Made by a program: the position numbers and the translations under genes. This document shows, piece after piece, positions 1 through 13,000 of a stretch of 64,000 nucleotides of DNA; the stretch's first letter is position 1, and each line of letters opens with the position of its first letter. Origin of the DNA: Bimastos eiseni (lineage: Eukaryota > Annelida > Clitellata > Crassiclitellata > Lumbricidae); assembly GCA_959347315.1 (NCBI GenBank), contig OY365806.1, positions 22,396,900 through 22,460,899 on the forward strand, in the 5' to 3' direction. The notes beneath the pieces are model-generated. The model had not been told where the DNA came from. It searched no databases and saw only the letters and a list, made by a program, of their open reading frames with translations.

Positions 1-57
1 TCATACTGCGGTCTTGTCAGTTCGAAATTATAATAAGTGATTAGGCCTATTATGTAC

Positions 58-120
58 GTATGTATGTATATGAACATTTATATAGCGCTCTACAAGAACC
101 TCACGAGGGCGCTTACCGAA
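58..120 (-). repeat. LINE 3' terminus with (CATA)n tail
   Basis: The block ACATTTATATAGCGCTCTAC, followed by AAGAACCTCACGAGG, recurs at 36190 and is preceded in both by a TATG run. The TTATATAGCGC core is the same as at 12270, where LINE coding sequence adjoins it. I infer a short 3' end of a CR1/L2-like element on the minus strand. Confidence 0.4.
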
Positions 121-589
121 GCTACCTATTATCCGTCTGCTTGTCTGTCTCATACTCGGCGTCACCCTTAGGACTCATTCACTTCAATTTCTACTGTGCC
201 GCCTGAAGCTCTATTCATGACTCTGATTTCCGCTTATGAACGGTCTCCTGGCTTATACTATTGCTAACTAATTATTCTATGAATTGACGCTGTTGTAATG
301 ACGCCCCAAATGTCAATCGATGATCGCTTCTGATTAAATCGGAATAAAAACTAGAGTACACTGAAAATACCAGTAGCCAGGATACGGTGTATAGGCAAGT
401 CTTAGATTTGGACATGAATGACGTAAAACAAAGGACATCACGAACTGAATTGGGCAACAAATTTCTAACAGGTAGAGACTGAAGACCAGAATGCAGAGCA
501 TACAGATGATTCAATTATTCTTTCGATCACTTCTTTTGGAATCGTCTACTTTCTGGTGACATAGACCTGTATATGCTGGTTCCTGTTAG

Positions 590-748
590 ATACTTGGCAT
601 GCTGATCACATACTTCCTCCTGATTGTTGAATTGTTTCCCCCATCGCCTGACAATCAGTGGAACCATCTACTTTCACAGAAAGTCTTAACAACTCTACAA
701 CCGACCGAAGGCGTCGTCAACAATTCGACGGGCAACTTCCCATTATAA
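590..748 (+). CDS. Last exon of a gustatory-receptor-like gene (paralogue of the gene at 42.7 kb)
   Basis: A 53-codon exon after CTGTTAG, phase 0, open to TAA at 746-748. It encodes ILGMLITYFLLIVEL, the G...TYhhhhhQF signature of the insect-type gustatory receptor / GRL family TM7, with Glu where the family has Gln. It then has a short tail clearly related to the last exon at 46512-46667, including FPPS, NQWN and SQKV. The preceding exons must lie left of the window. The frame is open, so it is either functional or recently lost. Opposite strand to Pdfr. Confidence 0.75.
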   Translation: MLGMLITYFLLIVELFPPSPDNQWNHLLSQKVLTTLQPTEGVVNNSTGNFPL

Positions 749-1084
749 GATCGCGGAACCAATCTAGCCTAGCGCGAAATGATTAACATTTCAACCAACT
801 CAGCAATTGAAGACTAACGAGAAAAACCTTTTCCATCGCTTGCACTGTTCTGTTAGTTTAGAACCGTAAAGTTAGCCTGTTGATACCTACTGTGTTGTTT
901 GAAGTGGAAGAAGGTAAGTTTTGTAATAAAAGGTCTACGGCTGCAGCTGGTCTCCGTTAGAATGTCTATCCGAGCGTCTGCATTGGGATAACCAACGGTT
1001 AGGGCTACTGATTACAACGAAACACCTCAACCGTAATATGCAGGCGTTTAACCTCTCATTAAATTAATTTCATGCTTTGACAAT

Positions 1085-1290
1085 TAACACCCGCTTTAGC
1101 AGCTACTCTGCCTCCTCTGACCAACTGGAAACCGGACTTCGACTACATTCAAACTACTCTTTGGACAACCCCTGTAACTTGACGCGGTGCTCGTGAATAA
1201 GCCGGTGCCCTCAGCTTGGCTTTTGATTGGCGCTTTAGAAGTAAGTTGGAGATTACGATTACGTGAATGAACCGTTGCATAACATGTTCT
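1085..1290 (+). repeat. LINE 3' end fragment with GATTAC tail
   Basis: Ends in GATTACGATTACG near 1253-1265 next to a TTTAGAAG block, mirroring the arrangement at 34100 and 63540 on the other strand. The inner part (GGTTTCCAG, GAGGCAGAGTAGCTG on the minus strand) also matches 34690-34735. It is a degraded non-coding fragment. Confidence 0.4.
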
Positions 1291-1414
1291 GTCTGTGTGT
1301 AACATCTGTTGTCGGCTTCTAATTATGATGAGCAATAGAACGCAACGGAAATCTGATAAATTAGCATAGCAGCTACAGTTAATCTACTGTTGGTCGGGAT
1401 ATTCTGGTACTTGC

Positions 1415-1595
1415 CTCTGCATTGATGAAGCAGTAGAAGACGGAGACGAAGAAGCCTTGAAAGGAGGAGAAGAAGAACGCCGAATACGACCACATTGCGA
1501 ACTGGATTGGTCGATCGAAAGGAGGCTTCGTCATCGACAGGATGTTGTTGATACCAAGCAGAGGCAGAAGAAAAAGAGTCGCTCGGGCAGCTTTC
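1415..1595 (-). CDS. Pdfr: Pdfr exon: TM6, extracellular loop 3 and TM7
   Basis: A 181-bp exon after TGACTGCAG (phase 2 in), encoding KAARATLFLLPLLGINN, a loop, FAMWSY and FQGFFVSVFYCFINAE. The natural class B boundary after the final Glu coincides with GAG|GCAAGT, again a GC donor in phase 0. The tail exon was not recognised. Confidence 0.92.
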
Positions 1596-4500
1596 CTGCA
1601 GTCAAGACGAGCGCAATTTAAATTATTACTTATAATAATTGCCGTTTTTTTCAAATCTAATATGTTTATGAATCGTTCATTACGTAGAACTACTTAATTA
1701 TATATCTTCTCTTCTGCCAATAAATTTTGTGCTGATAAAACCATCGAATGATGACGTAAGAGTTCGTCCTTAAAGGACGTTACGCACATAGGGGAGGAGG
1801 GGTCACAAATTTGTGACGATGTGTGACGAGGGGAGGGGGTCGGCGAAATGTGACGTCACATCAAACATAAAAATGCATTATTTATTAGAACTTTCACCCA
1901 ATTAAACGTTGGATTGTTTCAAGTTATTGTTATTAAACACTTTTAATGTAATGATTCTGCCAGAGTTTTTCATCTTGTGGAATGTATAATGAATGTAATA
2001 ATCATACTTTATCTATTTTTCTTCGTTCTACTAGATATAGTTATTTAGTATTTTTACAGTTATAATTAGTTTTCCTGATAATCATAAAAAATTTGAGTAT
2101 AACATTCTTGACATCTAGTTTTTCGGTGGAGTGGGGTTAGAGCTTGTGACGTCATTTTTATGGGTCATGACCTGTGTGGCGACGTGTGACGAGGGGAGCA
2201 GAGGGTAAAAAATCGTCAAAATTTGCGTTACGTCATTATTGGACTGCCCCTAAGGTAACGGCGACAGAAAATTTTTGAGTAGGTTATAATAGTTTAGACT
2301 GGACTAATTGCAACTTCCTTGTACAGGCCTACTGTAACACGTCACGTAGAGTACAACAACTGCTGGAACGAATATCCAGTAATCGTAATTGCAGATTACG
2401 ATTATGCGATCTTGTCAGACAATTAACGTCTGTCCGTTTGCCACTTTGCATTACAAAGCACCGTAATAGTTATGCAGTAGTCCCTGGCAGTCATGATATC
2501 TTCATAATATGATCCTAGGTCACGACTTCACGTAAAACGATGACCATGGTTTATGCCTTGGGCATTTATAACGGCGCTATAGAAATCAGTAGACTACATT
2601 AGAAATAGGAAGTGCATCTATGCATATCTGCCTATGCCCAATAAAGCGGAAGATAACTTGCCAGGCCTGACAGGCTTCCGATGAATTATTGGCCTTCAGT
2701 TTGACGATAAGTTCACGCACTATACTCAAGAGAAAACAACCATTTATCTGCAAAAGAAATAACAACCAATGAAACTGAATGAAGACAATCATATCCAACG
2801 TGCCTACAGGAGTGCATGCACGTATGTCAGCATGTGTGTATGTATGTATGTATGCATGTATGCATGTATGTATGTATGCATGCATGTATGTATGCATGTA
2901 TACATACATGTATGTACATGCATACATATATGTATGCATGCGTGCACGCACGCACGCACGCACGCACGTACGTATGTGTGTGTGTGTATGGTATGCATAT
3001 CCGTATGATTCATATATGTATTATATTGCGTTATATCAGTTAATTTATGTGACACCACTCGTGGTAAGTGCACGCATGCATTCATGCATAATTGAACAGC
3101 TATGCTCACATGTACATGCATTCATTTAAGCATGCATGTATGCATGCTTGCATGTATGCTCATATACATCACTTGTCTGTGTGGGATAACCTTTGATGAG
3201 AATGACAGTTTACCATAGACAAACGCTCCCCACTTTCATCATTAGCATAAATCTGCATATGTGAGAGGGTGTATACGTACAACGATAACAACAATTCTTG
3301 GTCCTTCGATTATCCAATAGCAATGGTGAAGTTGATATAGAAACCAACATCTGTAAATCAGATAAAATTCAGACTCTGAATAGCTGTAGGAGTAACAATT
3401 CATCATTTATACATTTTATGCAAGCGCTATGTATTGATGATGATGATGATGGTGGTGGTGGTGATGACGATGACGACGACGACGATGATGATGATGCTGA
3501 TGATGATGAATAATTCTCTTCCTAAATGCAGATCCATTGGCTTTATACCATCCGGGGATGAAATAGGCCCCTAAGTGACTTGGTTTTCCGTTGCCATCCT
3601 CACAGACAATTAGTGTGGGTGAGCAAAGTGTCCATTGTCAACACGCAGTGGCTTTAGGTAGGCCTTGATTTGAACCTGTGAACCATCGTTTGCAAGGCAC
3701 AGAACATACCGCTACACCACCGCATCCTATAGCTGTTATCTCTGCCAAAGTGTACAGCGTTACTAACAATAATGACCGGCGACAATGCTATGTCCGTCTA
3801 CTGGCAATCACTATATATTATCATTATTATCATCAACCCTACATGCGTACATCCAAGCACAACTGATCATGCTGAACAAGTTATTATTATGCCCTTAAGG
3901 TCTCGTTACCCTGCAGTAGGCCTATACATCAGTATCATCTCATGGGAAGTTCGAACCCGAATGCTCTGTACGTTCAAAGGTGAGCGCTCGTCCAATCATC
4001 TGCTGCCGCGTGTTAATTTAAGGTAGTTAAATCATGTCAACTGTACCTGTTTCTGTTCTTGTGGAAACTGACGGCGGCCCAGATGGCCGTTGGAATCACA
4101 GCCAGTCCTGAGCAGACATACACACAGGATTTAGCCATCTGAGATTAGACCAATGTTAGAGGTCATTCATTAAGGACGTCATCAAAGAATTGGAGGGACT
4201 CCGAGGGAGGAGGAGGAGGAGGATCATCAATATGTGGCTGACTGCGACCAAGGGGACACGTAAAATGTGACTGTTCACATCTACATATATGAGGCCTCAC
4301 ACATGTATGGACGGAGTATTGGTCCTAGGTTGGGGGGGGACTGGTCGGAAAAATGGGGTTTGGGAACAGGTAGGAATAAATTTCAATTCCCAAACATGGA
4401 TGCAGCGAAACAGGATGAACAGTGGAAAACACTGACAAAATTAATAATTACTATGACATATTTATGAAATATTCGGGGACATAGCAGCTCCATCCTCATA

Positions 4501-6958
4501 ACTATTCCCTCCGACCACCTAAGTCTCTGATCCTGGCCTCACATAGCGTTATTTCAATACAACCTGTGTGTAAAATATCAACTTCCGTCGATAAGGCAGA
4601 AGCGACCTTTCTGTACCGGGATAAGCCTAAAATGTAGACTTAGGCCGACTAACTGTTCCATTTGACACCCATTAACAAACTTGATTGTAACTGGCGTAAA
4701 CGCTGTTTCAAATTCATTGATAGCTGAGTGAGGTGAATGTCAATTCCAGCTACTCGGATTGGGCCTTATTACCTTACAAGGCATCTTTCCATGTCTTTAC
4801 TTTATAATATTGACAAAGTATGTCAACGGTCCACTTTGAATTATCTCTTAATCACTCGGGTGGTTTACAATAGACACCTGTAGATTTTTCACAGCCTGTG
4901 GTAAACCTTTAATGGGCTGAAAAACCACCTCTTTCCTTTTCTTACCCCAGCCGACGGTATAGAAAACGATGTAGTTGGGGTTTGAAGAGTAGACGGCGGC
5001 TACGAGGGTGTTGTGAAGGTAAACGCCCTCCATCAACATCCACATGAACGTTACCGTCTTCGTGTATTCAACCAAAATGCAGAGTATCTCACAGACAGTC
5101 GGCTGCAGAACAACGCGCAATAAACAAGTATAATTATATCCCTACATTATCCACGTGTGCTCAATCATTGAATTTAATGATCTCTGTTTCTTCACGTTTA
5201 TGGGCCTCAATCTACAGAGCAGAACAAATTCTAAGTACCATTAAGATTCGAAGTCTGTTACGCTGTAATGAGCACAACCGAGATCAATGTTTCATACTAG
5301 CAAAGACAGATATCAGGTCATGGTCCAATTCATTCTAGTCTGGAGACAAGCAATTTTATAAACTTGAAACAACCTGAACTGACTGACTGATATAGGTCTA
5401 CATTTGTTTAACGACACGTGTCCATAACAAGTATGATACGCGTAAACAACCTGAATTGCGACGGGATATTATATTATAGGTGTAGGCTGTGAACTATTTC
5501 GCCATTAGCCAACGTTGTCAATAATCATCATTATTACAACCACTGAGTGTAAACCATGTATGCATATTATTATTTTTTAATTCATTGAGATAATTGACAG
5601 CACAAACAAATTATCAGAACACAATATAAGGTAATATGCTGAAACATTTGTCTAGCGCAGTTAAAAATCGGCAGCGCTCGCAACCGGCCACAGTGCCTGC
5701 ATGGGCCAGCGATCAGGAAAGTCTTTAGGCATGACTGGATCTGAGAAGGTGGGAGGATCAATAATTCCAGGCGTGTGGACTGTTGAATACGGTTCCAAGC
5801 TGAGAGACCAACATAGGCAAAGCTCCTGGATTGGGTATCGTCTGCAAACTGGTGAGATGAAACGCCAAACATCTGAAAAAATATCCCGAGGTCCGCGGTA
5901 AACAAAGCAAAGGGCACAGAAGCAGGAACAGACATTTGGAAGATCGTATATATATATAGGACAGTGACCTAGGCCTCAGGAACACGTACACCAAGTAAAA
6001 TATAATTGGAAAGAGAAGAATGAACCATTTACATCTATAGATGTAAATGGAACCTGTTTATGTTACCAAAAGGGTACAGATGACCATTTGGGCCAATCAA
6101 CGGATTCCCATCCAGAGTCGAGTGGGAGTGGCATACACTATTAAAAACATTTGCCAGACTGACGATTCTCCTAATCCAGAAATAATGATTATTTCAGCAC
6201 AAGCCACAATGTATGCAGACACTGCAGTTTAAGCGCCTGACAAGCCATATCCGTATTAGAAATAGACTTTTTTAAATATTTTTTTAAACTATTTCGATCA
6301 AATTACTTAGGTGCTTCGATCGAGCATTGGTCAAATTTGGCCAAAGGAATTGTTGACTAATGAGTAGAGCGATAGTTTCTGTATATCACGCAAAATCATG
6401 GATCTAAACTGCAGCATGTCTAGATAAAAGTGACACGGATCCACGCACCGCTGCGTTCTGCAGCGCCTCCTGTACTTGTTCCGCATCACTGGAAACTGGA
6501 CAGCTGCAGAGCTTGTGCGTCTGATTTAGTGGAATTGCTCGCCATTCATCCTTCCGTAAGGAGACAATAAAACACGTAAATCGAATGCAAACGCCAATTC
6601 AGATTCTGTCGCCCGGTGAATTGCATCTGCTGCCGCTATCTTTATCTGCGTCTCATGCTGCATTTTTCAATCTGTTCTTCAAGTTTAGACCACATAGATG
6701 CACACACTCGTACATATGGACCAGAGACGAAGCTTCCACCCGTTCGTCTGCCCAGCCGTCCGTCCGTCAGTTCGTCCATCCGCCCGTCCGTCCGTTCGTT
6801 CGTTCGTTCGTCCGTCCATCCGTCCGTCGTGTATCGACGCCATATCTCAGAGTAATTGATAGATCGAACGCAATTTGCAGCTCGACGATTAATTTTGCTG
6901 TTGAATATAATTAATTCTGATTGAGTGTGCGTAAAAAACTCGTCGCATTCCAATATAT

Positions 6959-7014
<56 letters not shown>

Positions 7015-10000
7015 GAGAAGCTCTGCGTTCGTTTCGTTGCGTGGTATACGGGTCTATCTTGGTCACATGTCTGCTAATGATTAGATTTTCGGTTGCACTC
7101 TGATTCAATAAGGACGACCGACGGTCACTAGTTACAAACCGTAAATCTCGTGTAAACTGAATAGGAAAAAGCTACTCGCGAAGTCGCTGGTTCGCCTGGG
7201 TTCGTGATTGACCTTTGCCCCTCGATGCCAAACGCCTTCCAGGCAATCAATCAGAAGAGACGAAGAAACAATCGTCCTCTTCATCTCCAAACAATTCGCA
7301 GATGACAGGCTCCGTTCCAATAAGCAGAAAGGATAAATTTATGTTCGTCCACAACCCACAAAGTCAATGTTCATTATTCATGCGCGAGATGTAAGCTTCT
7401 GATAGTAAGGAAATGCGCGACTGCACCGAGTCATGCAGCTTACAAGCTGTGCTTGCGCGGTTCAAGAGAATATTCTCAGGCGACAACGTTTTGAACGTCG
7501 TGCTAGGGATGCGGACAACATACCGCTATATAAATAATGTAGAAGTTCTTGATAATCAAGTGATTTTAATGTAATAGTGAGACATGGCATCTATCGTTAG
7601 CGCGTTTGGCCTGTAACCTAGCGATTATGGCTTTGAGCCTGTTGAACTGACTACGTGTAACAAACACGGACAAGCTTTTTGTACTGTGAACATTTCTCCA
7701 TGTCATCGACTTAGCACAGTCGCAACTTAGAAATACAGAACGTCTTGTGATATGCTGAGATATGGGAATCGTTCATTCCTGTGACCGAGGAACAGAAAGA
7801 CAATGTTAAGCGCTTCCAGCGCGTTCTACTCCAGATATCCCAGCCTTATCATAATTAAATTACATCTTATTATGAACATTGCAATAGTAATGGTTAAACT
7901 TTACATGAAGACCAAATGTCTGTCGAACGTACGGTAGCATAGATTGTTCCGGGCGCAGAGACCAAAGCCCCGGCAACTACTTCGCCCGACGCCAGAGCAA
8001 TCATTTGATCGATGTGTACTACTAACAAGATGGCGTCGTGTATCAAAATGGCGACAAACAAATTCCGGTGCATGCGCGTTCGATCGCATCTCAGGTTCCT
8101 GTTGTGAAAGAATAAGAGAGAACGTTTCCAGCAGTTATAAAATGGCCCTTGTTATATTATATCATAATTCACATATCAATACTGCAGTCATTAGTAGGCA
8201 ATACGGCTATTAATATAGTGTTACGCTAAGTATTCCCATTATCTACACAATTAAGACGATTATTCATACGAAAGACAACGAACGCTTTAGCGAACATTAG
8301 TCTATTATTAGGTCTATTTAGCCAACTGTTGCAATTTTCAAAATTCCAATGCACTGAATGTAGTAATATTTTGACTCTCTTTCATGTCAAATAGAAAATG
8401 CAATTATCATCCATCATCAATTCATCCAGTCTAAAATTCATTAGGTTTTTAAATAATAAAACAGTGCAAAACTTAAATCAACTTGTAATTTTTACGAAAC
8501 AGGCGAGTAGCAGAAGTAATTATCTGAAAAAATGACAAGAACGCTGAGGTGTGTTCTGTCAATATACCTGAAATAGCAGAAGATAAAAACGGATATGATG
8601 AGCGTGACGAAGGAAATCGACAAGCCAGCGATTTCCATCAGACGAGTTCCACGAGCAATTGTCTTCATGAGCTGCAAAAGACAATAAAGGGAGATATTCA
8701 GAGTCAGAGAAAATGTCTCATCATAATACCTTTATTTCATAGATTGTGATCGTAATCGTTAACTGAATTTCTAAGGCGCTACTCGATAGATAAGCGCGAT
8801 CAGACAGACATTGTCGCAACTGAAGTTGAGAACCTTTTCCAATGTTCATAACAGGGTGTAGTTTAATTATAAGACTGAGATGTCTGGGGTAGAACGCGTT
8901 GGAGGCGCTTGACATCATCCTTCTGTTCTTGTTCTTAAAGACCACATAGGACCAGGTCTTGTATTCTAAGATCTGCTCTAAGACTATATTAAGATCAGTC
9001 TTACCTACTAGGATCTTTCCTAAGACTATCTTGAGATCAAGGTTTTCTACTCAAAGACATTTTAAAGGACTATTATAAAACCGTCTTCATTTCTAACACC
9101 TCTGTTCTAAAGACTGTATTAATACAAGCGTGTTCTATTCCAAGACTATCGTGCTAAGACTAATTTAAGACCAAAGTCTTTTACTCTAGGAGTACTAGGA
9201 CCCTTTCTAAGATTGTTTTAGGACTATGCAAGGTCTTCAGTTCAAAAATCATTTATAAGACTATTTTACGATCAGGTCTTCTATTTTATGGCCTTCTCAA
9301 AATCATTTGAAGACCAAGATCTTCTATTCTAAGATCGTTTCTATGAACCTTCTAAGACAATTGTCTATGATAGTTATTGTAAAACATAAAATGAATTTCT
9401 GTTGCAAAACGAGGAATGTGTAATTAAAATTTCAATCGCAAATTTGTATAGCGCCTCTTCAAAAGAAACTCCTTAGTAGTGCAAATTCGGAGACGAGTGA
9501 GTGCCTCGATGTAAAGTATATTGAGGGGTGAGTGACGAAGTTACTTAGAGTGGTGGTATGGAACGATACCTAAAGTTAGACTACTCTTCAGGTGTGCTCA
9601 CAGATGGAGATGTTTTGCTGAAGATCGTCAGGTAGACGTCACGTGAATCGCTCGTGTAGCATTTCGAGTAGTCTGTTAATCCGACCGGGTGTATGTCACT
9701 CACACCTGCCCAAACCCCGTTGCTCTGACATTCTCTGAAACTGTACTCTGCCATGAACACAGTGCAATTTATGTATGTATGTATGTATATAGATATGTAT
9801 ATATGTATGTATGTATGTACTTATGTATGTACGTATGTATGTATGTATGTACGTATGTATGTACGTATGTATGCATGTATGTTTGTATGTATGTATGTAT
9901 GTTTGTTTGTGTGTATATATGTATGTATGTATATATATATGTATGTATGTAAGTATGTATGCATGTAAGTATGTACGCATGTATGAATGAATGTACGTCC

Positions 10001-13000
10001 GTCCGTATGTATGTATGCATGTATGTATGTATGTATGTATGTATATATGTACGTATGTATGTATGCATGTATGTATGTATGTATGTATGTATGTATATAT
10101 GTACGTATGTATGTATGCATGTATGTATGCATGTATGTATGTATGTATGTATGTATGTATATATGTACGTATGTATGTATGCATGTATGTATGTATGTAT
10201 GTATGTATGTATATATGTATGTATTTCACTAGAAATTGCTCCTCCCCTTCTTATACTGTCAGATAACTCAAAACCCTTGGTTTTTATTCCTCTACCATCC
10301 AAAAATTACCAAAGCCTGCCAGACTTCTATATGCAACCCCATCCGGGTGGAGTCTTTCCCTAGGCTTCAGGCGTCAAAGAAGGCATGAAAAAACTCCCAA
10401 GAAGAGCCAAACGCCTGGTTCACCTAGAACAATGCTTCCCAACAGTTTCAGAACTTGCTAACATAGTCGACGTCAACTCCTCTTCACCATATCTATGTAT
10501 CACCCCAAGCGTCCTTCACCAACTCCTACCTACACTCCATCCCGTCTTTATATTCCCCAAATTCTAGACCCAGAGCACGCAACCACATTCTAACACCTAA
10601 ATACAACTCTCAATTTATCCCCAGATACTTCTAAAAAAATATCGACTGGTTTTTGTTGCGATTCTGACCACTTTTATCATTCATTATCACTCATGTTAGC
10701 ATTTCTGCGTTTTTGTCGGGTTTTCTTTCTAAGTAGGCTAATACACACACACGACGTCGTGTGTATTTGACTTTAGTTAGCGTATTGTAGGTTACATCTT
10801 GACATGTCACTTCACTGCTCTTGCACACTGTCGACAACAGGACGACCGCCATTCACAGCGCGAGGCTGTATCCTTGTCAAGACAGTCCACAAGTGAAGTT
10901 GCACCGTACGTGTCACTATATCCATTCAAAACGAAATTCAGTTGGTCGGTCGTCGTTCTACAGCACTTTCTTTCGTCGCACGTGATTCTTCAATAACCAT
11001 AGATAACAGTATGAAACCCGTTTAGTGTGATCGATAGCGCGCTAGCTTCAATAAAAAACCTAGCTATTCTTTGTTTGAACATGCCAACAAATGCCAACAC
11101 GGGCGTAACTTATGCATAAGTTAGAAACGGAAAATTATTTAAAACCATGCTGAGGTGTGTGCGTCAGAACGAGGTCCATACGAATCCTTAATTCGTTTTT
11201 CACCGCAGCTGTTTCAATTAGTAACCAATAATGGCAAAAATTTAAATTCTTAGAGACGTAAATTGAGGAAGAATACAAGGACACGAAAAACAGCTGATGA
11301 ACACTTCGAATTGAAGTGAAGGCGAGAGATGAATGGATCCATAGTTTAACGACCGCATTTGACAACAGAGGCCGTTGCAGTCGACAGAAATTTGCTTGGC
11401 ATATAAAAATTATTTATTACAGCACTTACAGTTAAGGCGATGGAAAGATCCACTTATCCAGTTAAAGGGACATGCATGAAGGCTAACACATCTGCACAGA
11501 TGGAGCGAAGAAATAGTGAAATTAGCCACATCAGATTTTATACAGCAAAATATTGGAATTGGAATATTGGCAGGAATCTGGAACATTCGAGAGTCAACTT
11601 TTTTTGATATACTTGAGAGTAAAGTTATACAGGTTTCAAACATTCATTTTGAGAAAAGACAGTTCTTAAGGAATAGTTAAAAGAGACGCGAAATGAGTCA
11701 TCAGCAGGTTTTTGATTAAGTAGAGAGGTAATTCAGTGAGTGGCTAATTTGTTTGCATTGGTAATTTAAAGATCGGGTTTTCAAGCCATAAGCAGTATGC
11801 CAGCTATAACTGGTTTTGTGGCATCACGTAACGATGAACTGACTCAAGTGCGTGAACCGAAACATTACCTACTGTGTGTGTAGCCTCAATGTTACACACT
11901 GTTTCACTTCATCTTATGTCACAGACTATGGTTTTGAAATAATTCCATTAGATATCTGAAATTGCGACCAATGTAAATGAGCTTCAAGAGTTTTTGTCAG
12001 TGATCCTACGATTGGTGAAAATCGGAAGTTTTCTAGCGAAATGAATTCTGAAGAAAAATATTGTTATTCTGACAATGGAAAGAAGTTGAGCTGAGAAGTC
12101 TGTGTAAAGAAATATTATTTTAAAAACCTTATTCTAATTAGTCAAAGCTGTATGGACAAAATATATAGATACTGAAATTGCTCAATCAGGATTCAGGGCA
12201 AAGGGGCTGTTGCTATAGTTTTGTAACCAGGTGCAAACACTTAGAACATGACATCGTATCGTATCGTATCTGGTTATTTATATAGCGCTTCTTACAGTAC
12301 TAGCTATTCACAAGCGCTCTCAGCGTGACAGCCCAGAGGAAATAAGAAAGTCTTCAGGCAACGATGGGATGAGGGTGGGAGCCCGATTAAGAGCTTGCTA
12401 CGGATAATAGGGGGGGGGGGGCAGGTCATTCCACACAGAAGGGCCCACGATGGCAAAGGCACGATGTTGAGTCATAGCAGTCCTTGCCCGTGGAACAAGA
12501 AGAACAAGTCGATCCGCAGACCGGAGAGGGCTGGTGGAGACAGCAGACAGAGGGTTTCGCATTAAGTAGCAGAGATATTGAGGAGCTTTACATCATGGTA
12601 ATATCATAATATGTGTCATCGATTGCGTCATTATAGTCATCATCATCGTTCACTGTTACTTTATCATTGGATTTGTTCAGGCTTTGACGAGAATCTGTGA
12701 TTTTACCAGATATGTTAGTCCTCTTCTGGCTAAGTTTTACATGATATCATCCCACTTAAACAAGCCCACAGTGTTTACTGTTAACAGATGATTTACGGCA
12801 AAAAATAAAAAATCTAATCATGTCAACTGACTGTCATTACTTCACCTCTGTTATAGTTAATGTGAAGTTGGCCGGGAATGAATGATTAGATTAGTTGTCT
12901 GAGATGATGGCTATAATCTAATCAAACTTGTTAACCCCATACACAACCTTTCATATACACAGTGCACTACGGTGTGGCCTTGACCAGAACAAAGAGCGTC

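Noticed and set aside
799..844. Possible Pdfr C-terminal exon reading CKRWKRFF on the minus strand
   Set aside because: It has an AG acceptor and phase 0, but lacks the usual residues right after the TM7 Glu and would give a tail of only 14 residues; too weak.
3667..3721. Functional tRNA gene
   Set aside because: Polymerase III boxes are present but no paired acceptor stem; the long body and repeat tail indicate a SINE.
5701..5901. Plus-strand 66-codon frame
   Set aside because: The minus strand encodes recognisable LINE reverse transcriptase motifs over the same DNA.
9689..10363. Long Met-Tyr-Val-Cys and His-Thr-Tyr-Ile frames on both strands
   Set aside because: They are translation of (TATG)n; the same holds at 28162-28814 and 2586-3129 apart from the real exon at 2662-2747.
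10787..10925. Cys-rich minus-strand stretch considered as a Pdfr ectodomain exon
   Set aside because: No G.W motif and wrong phase.
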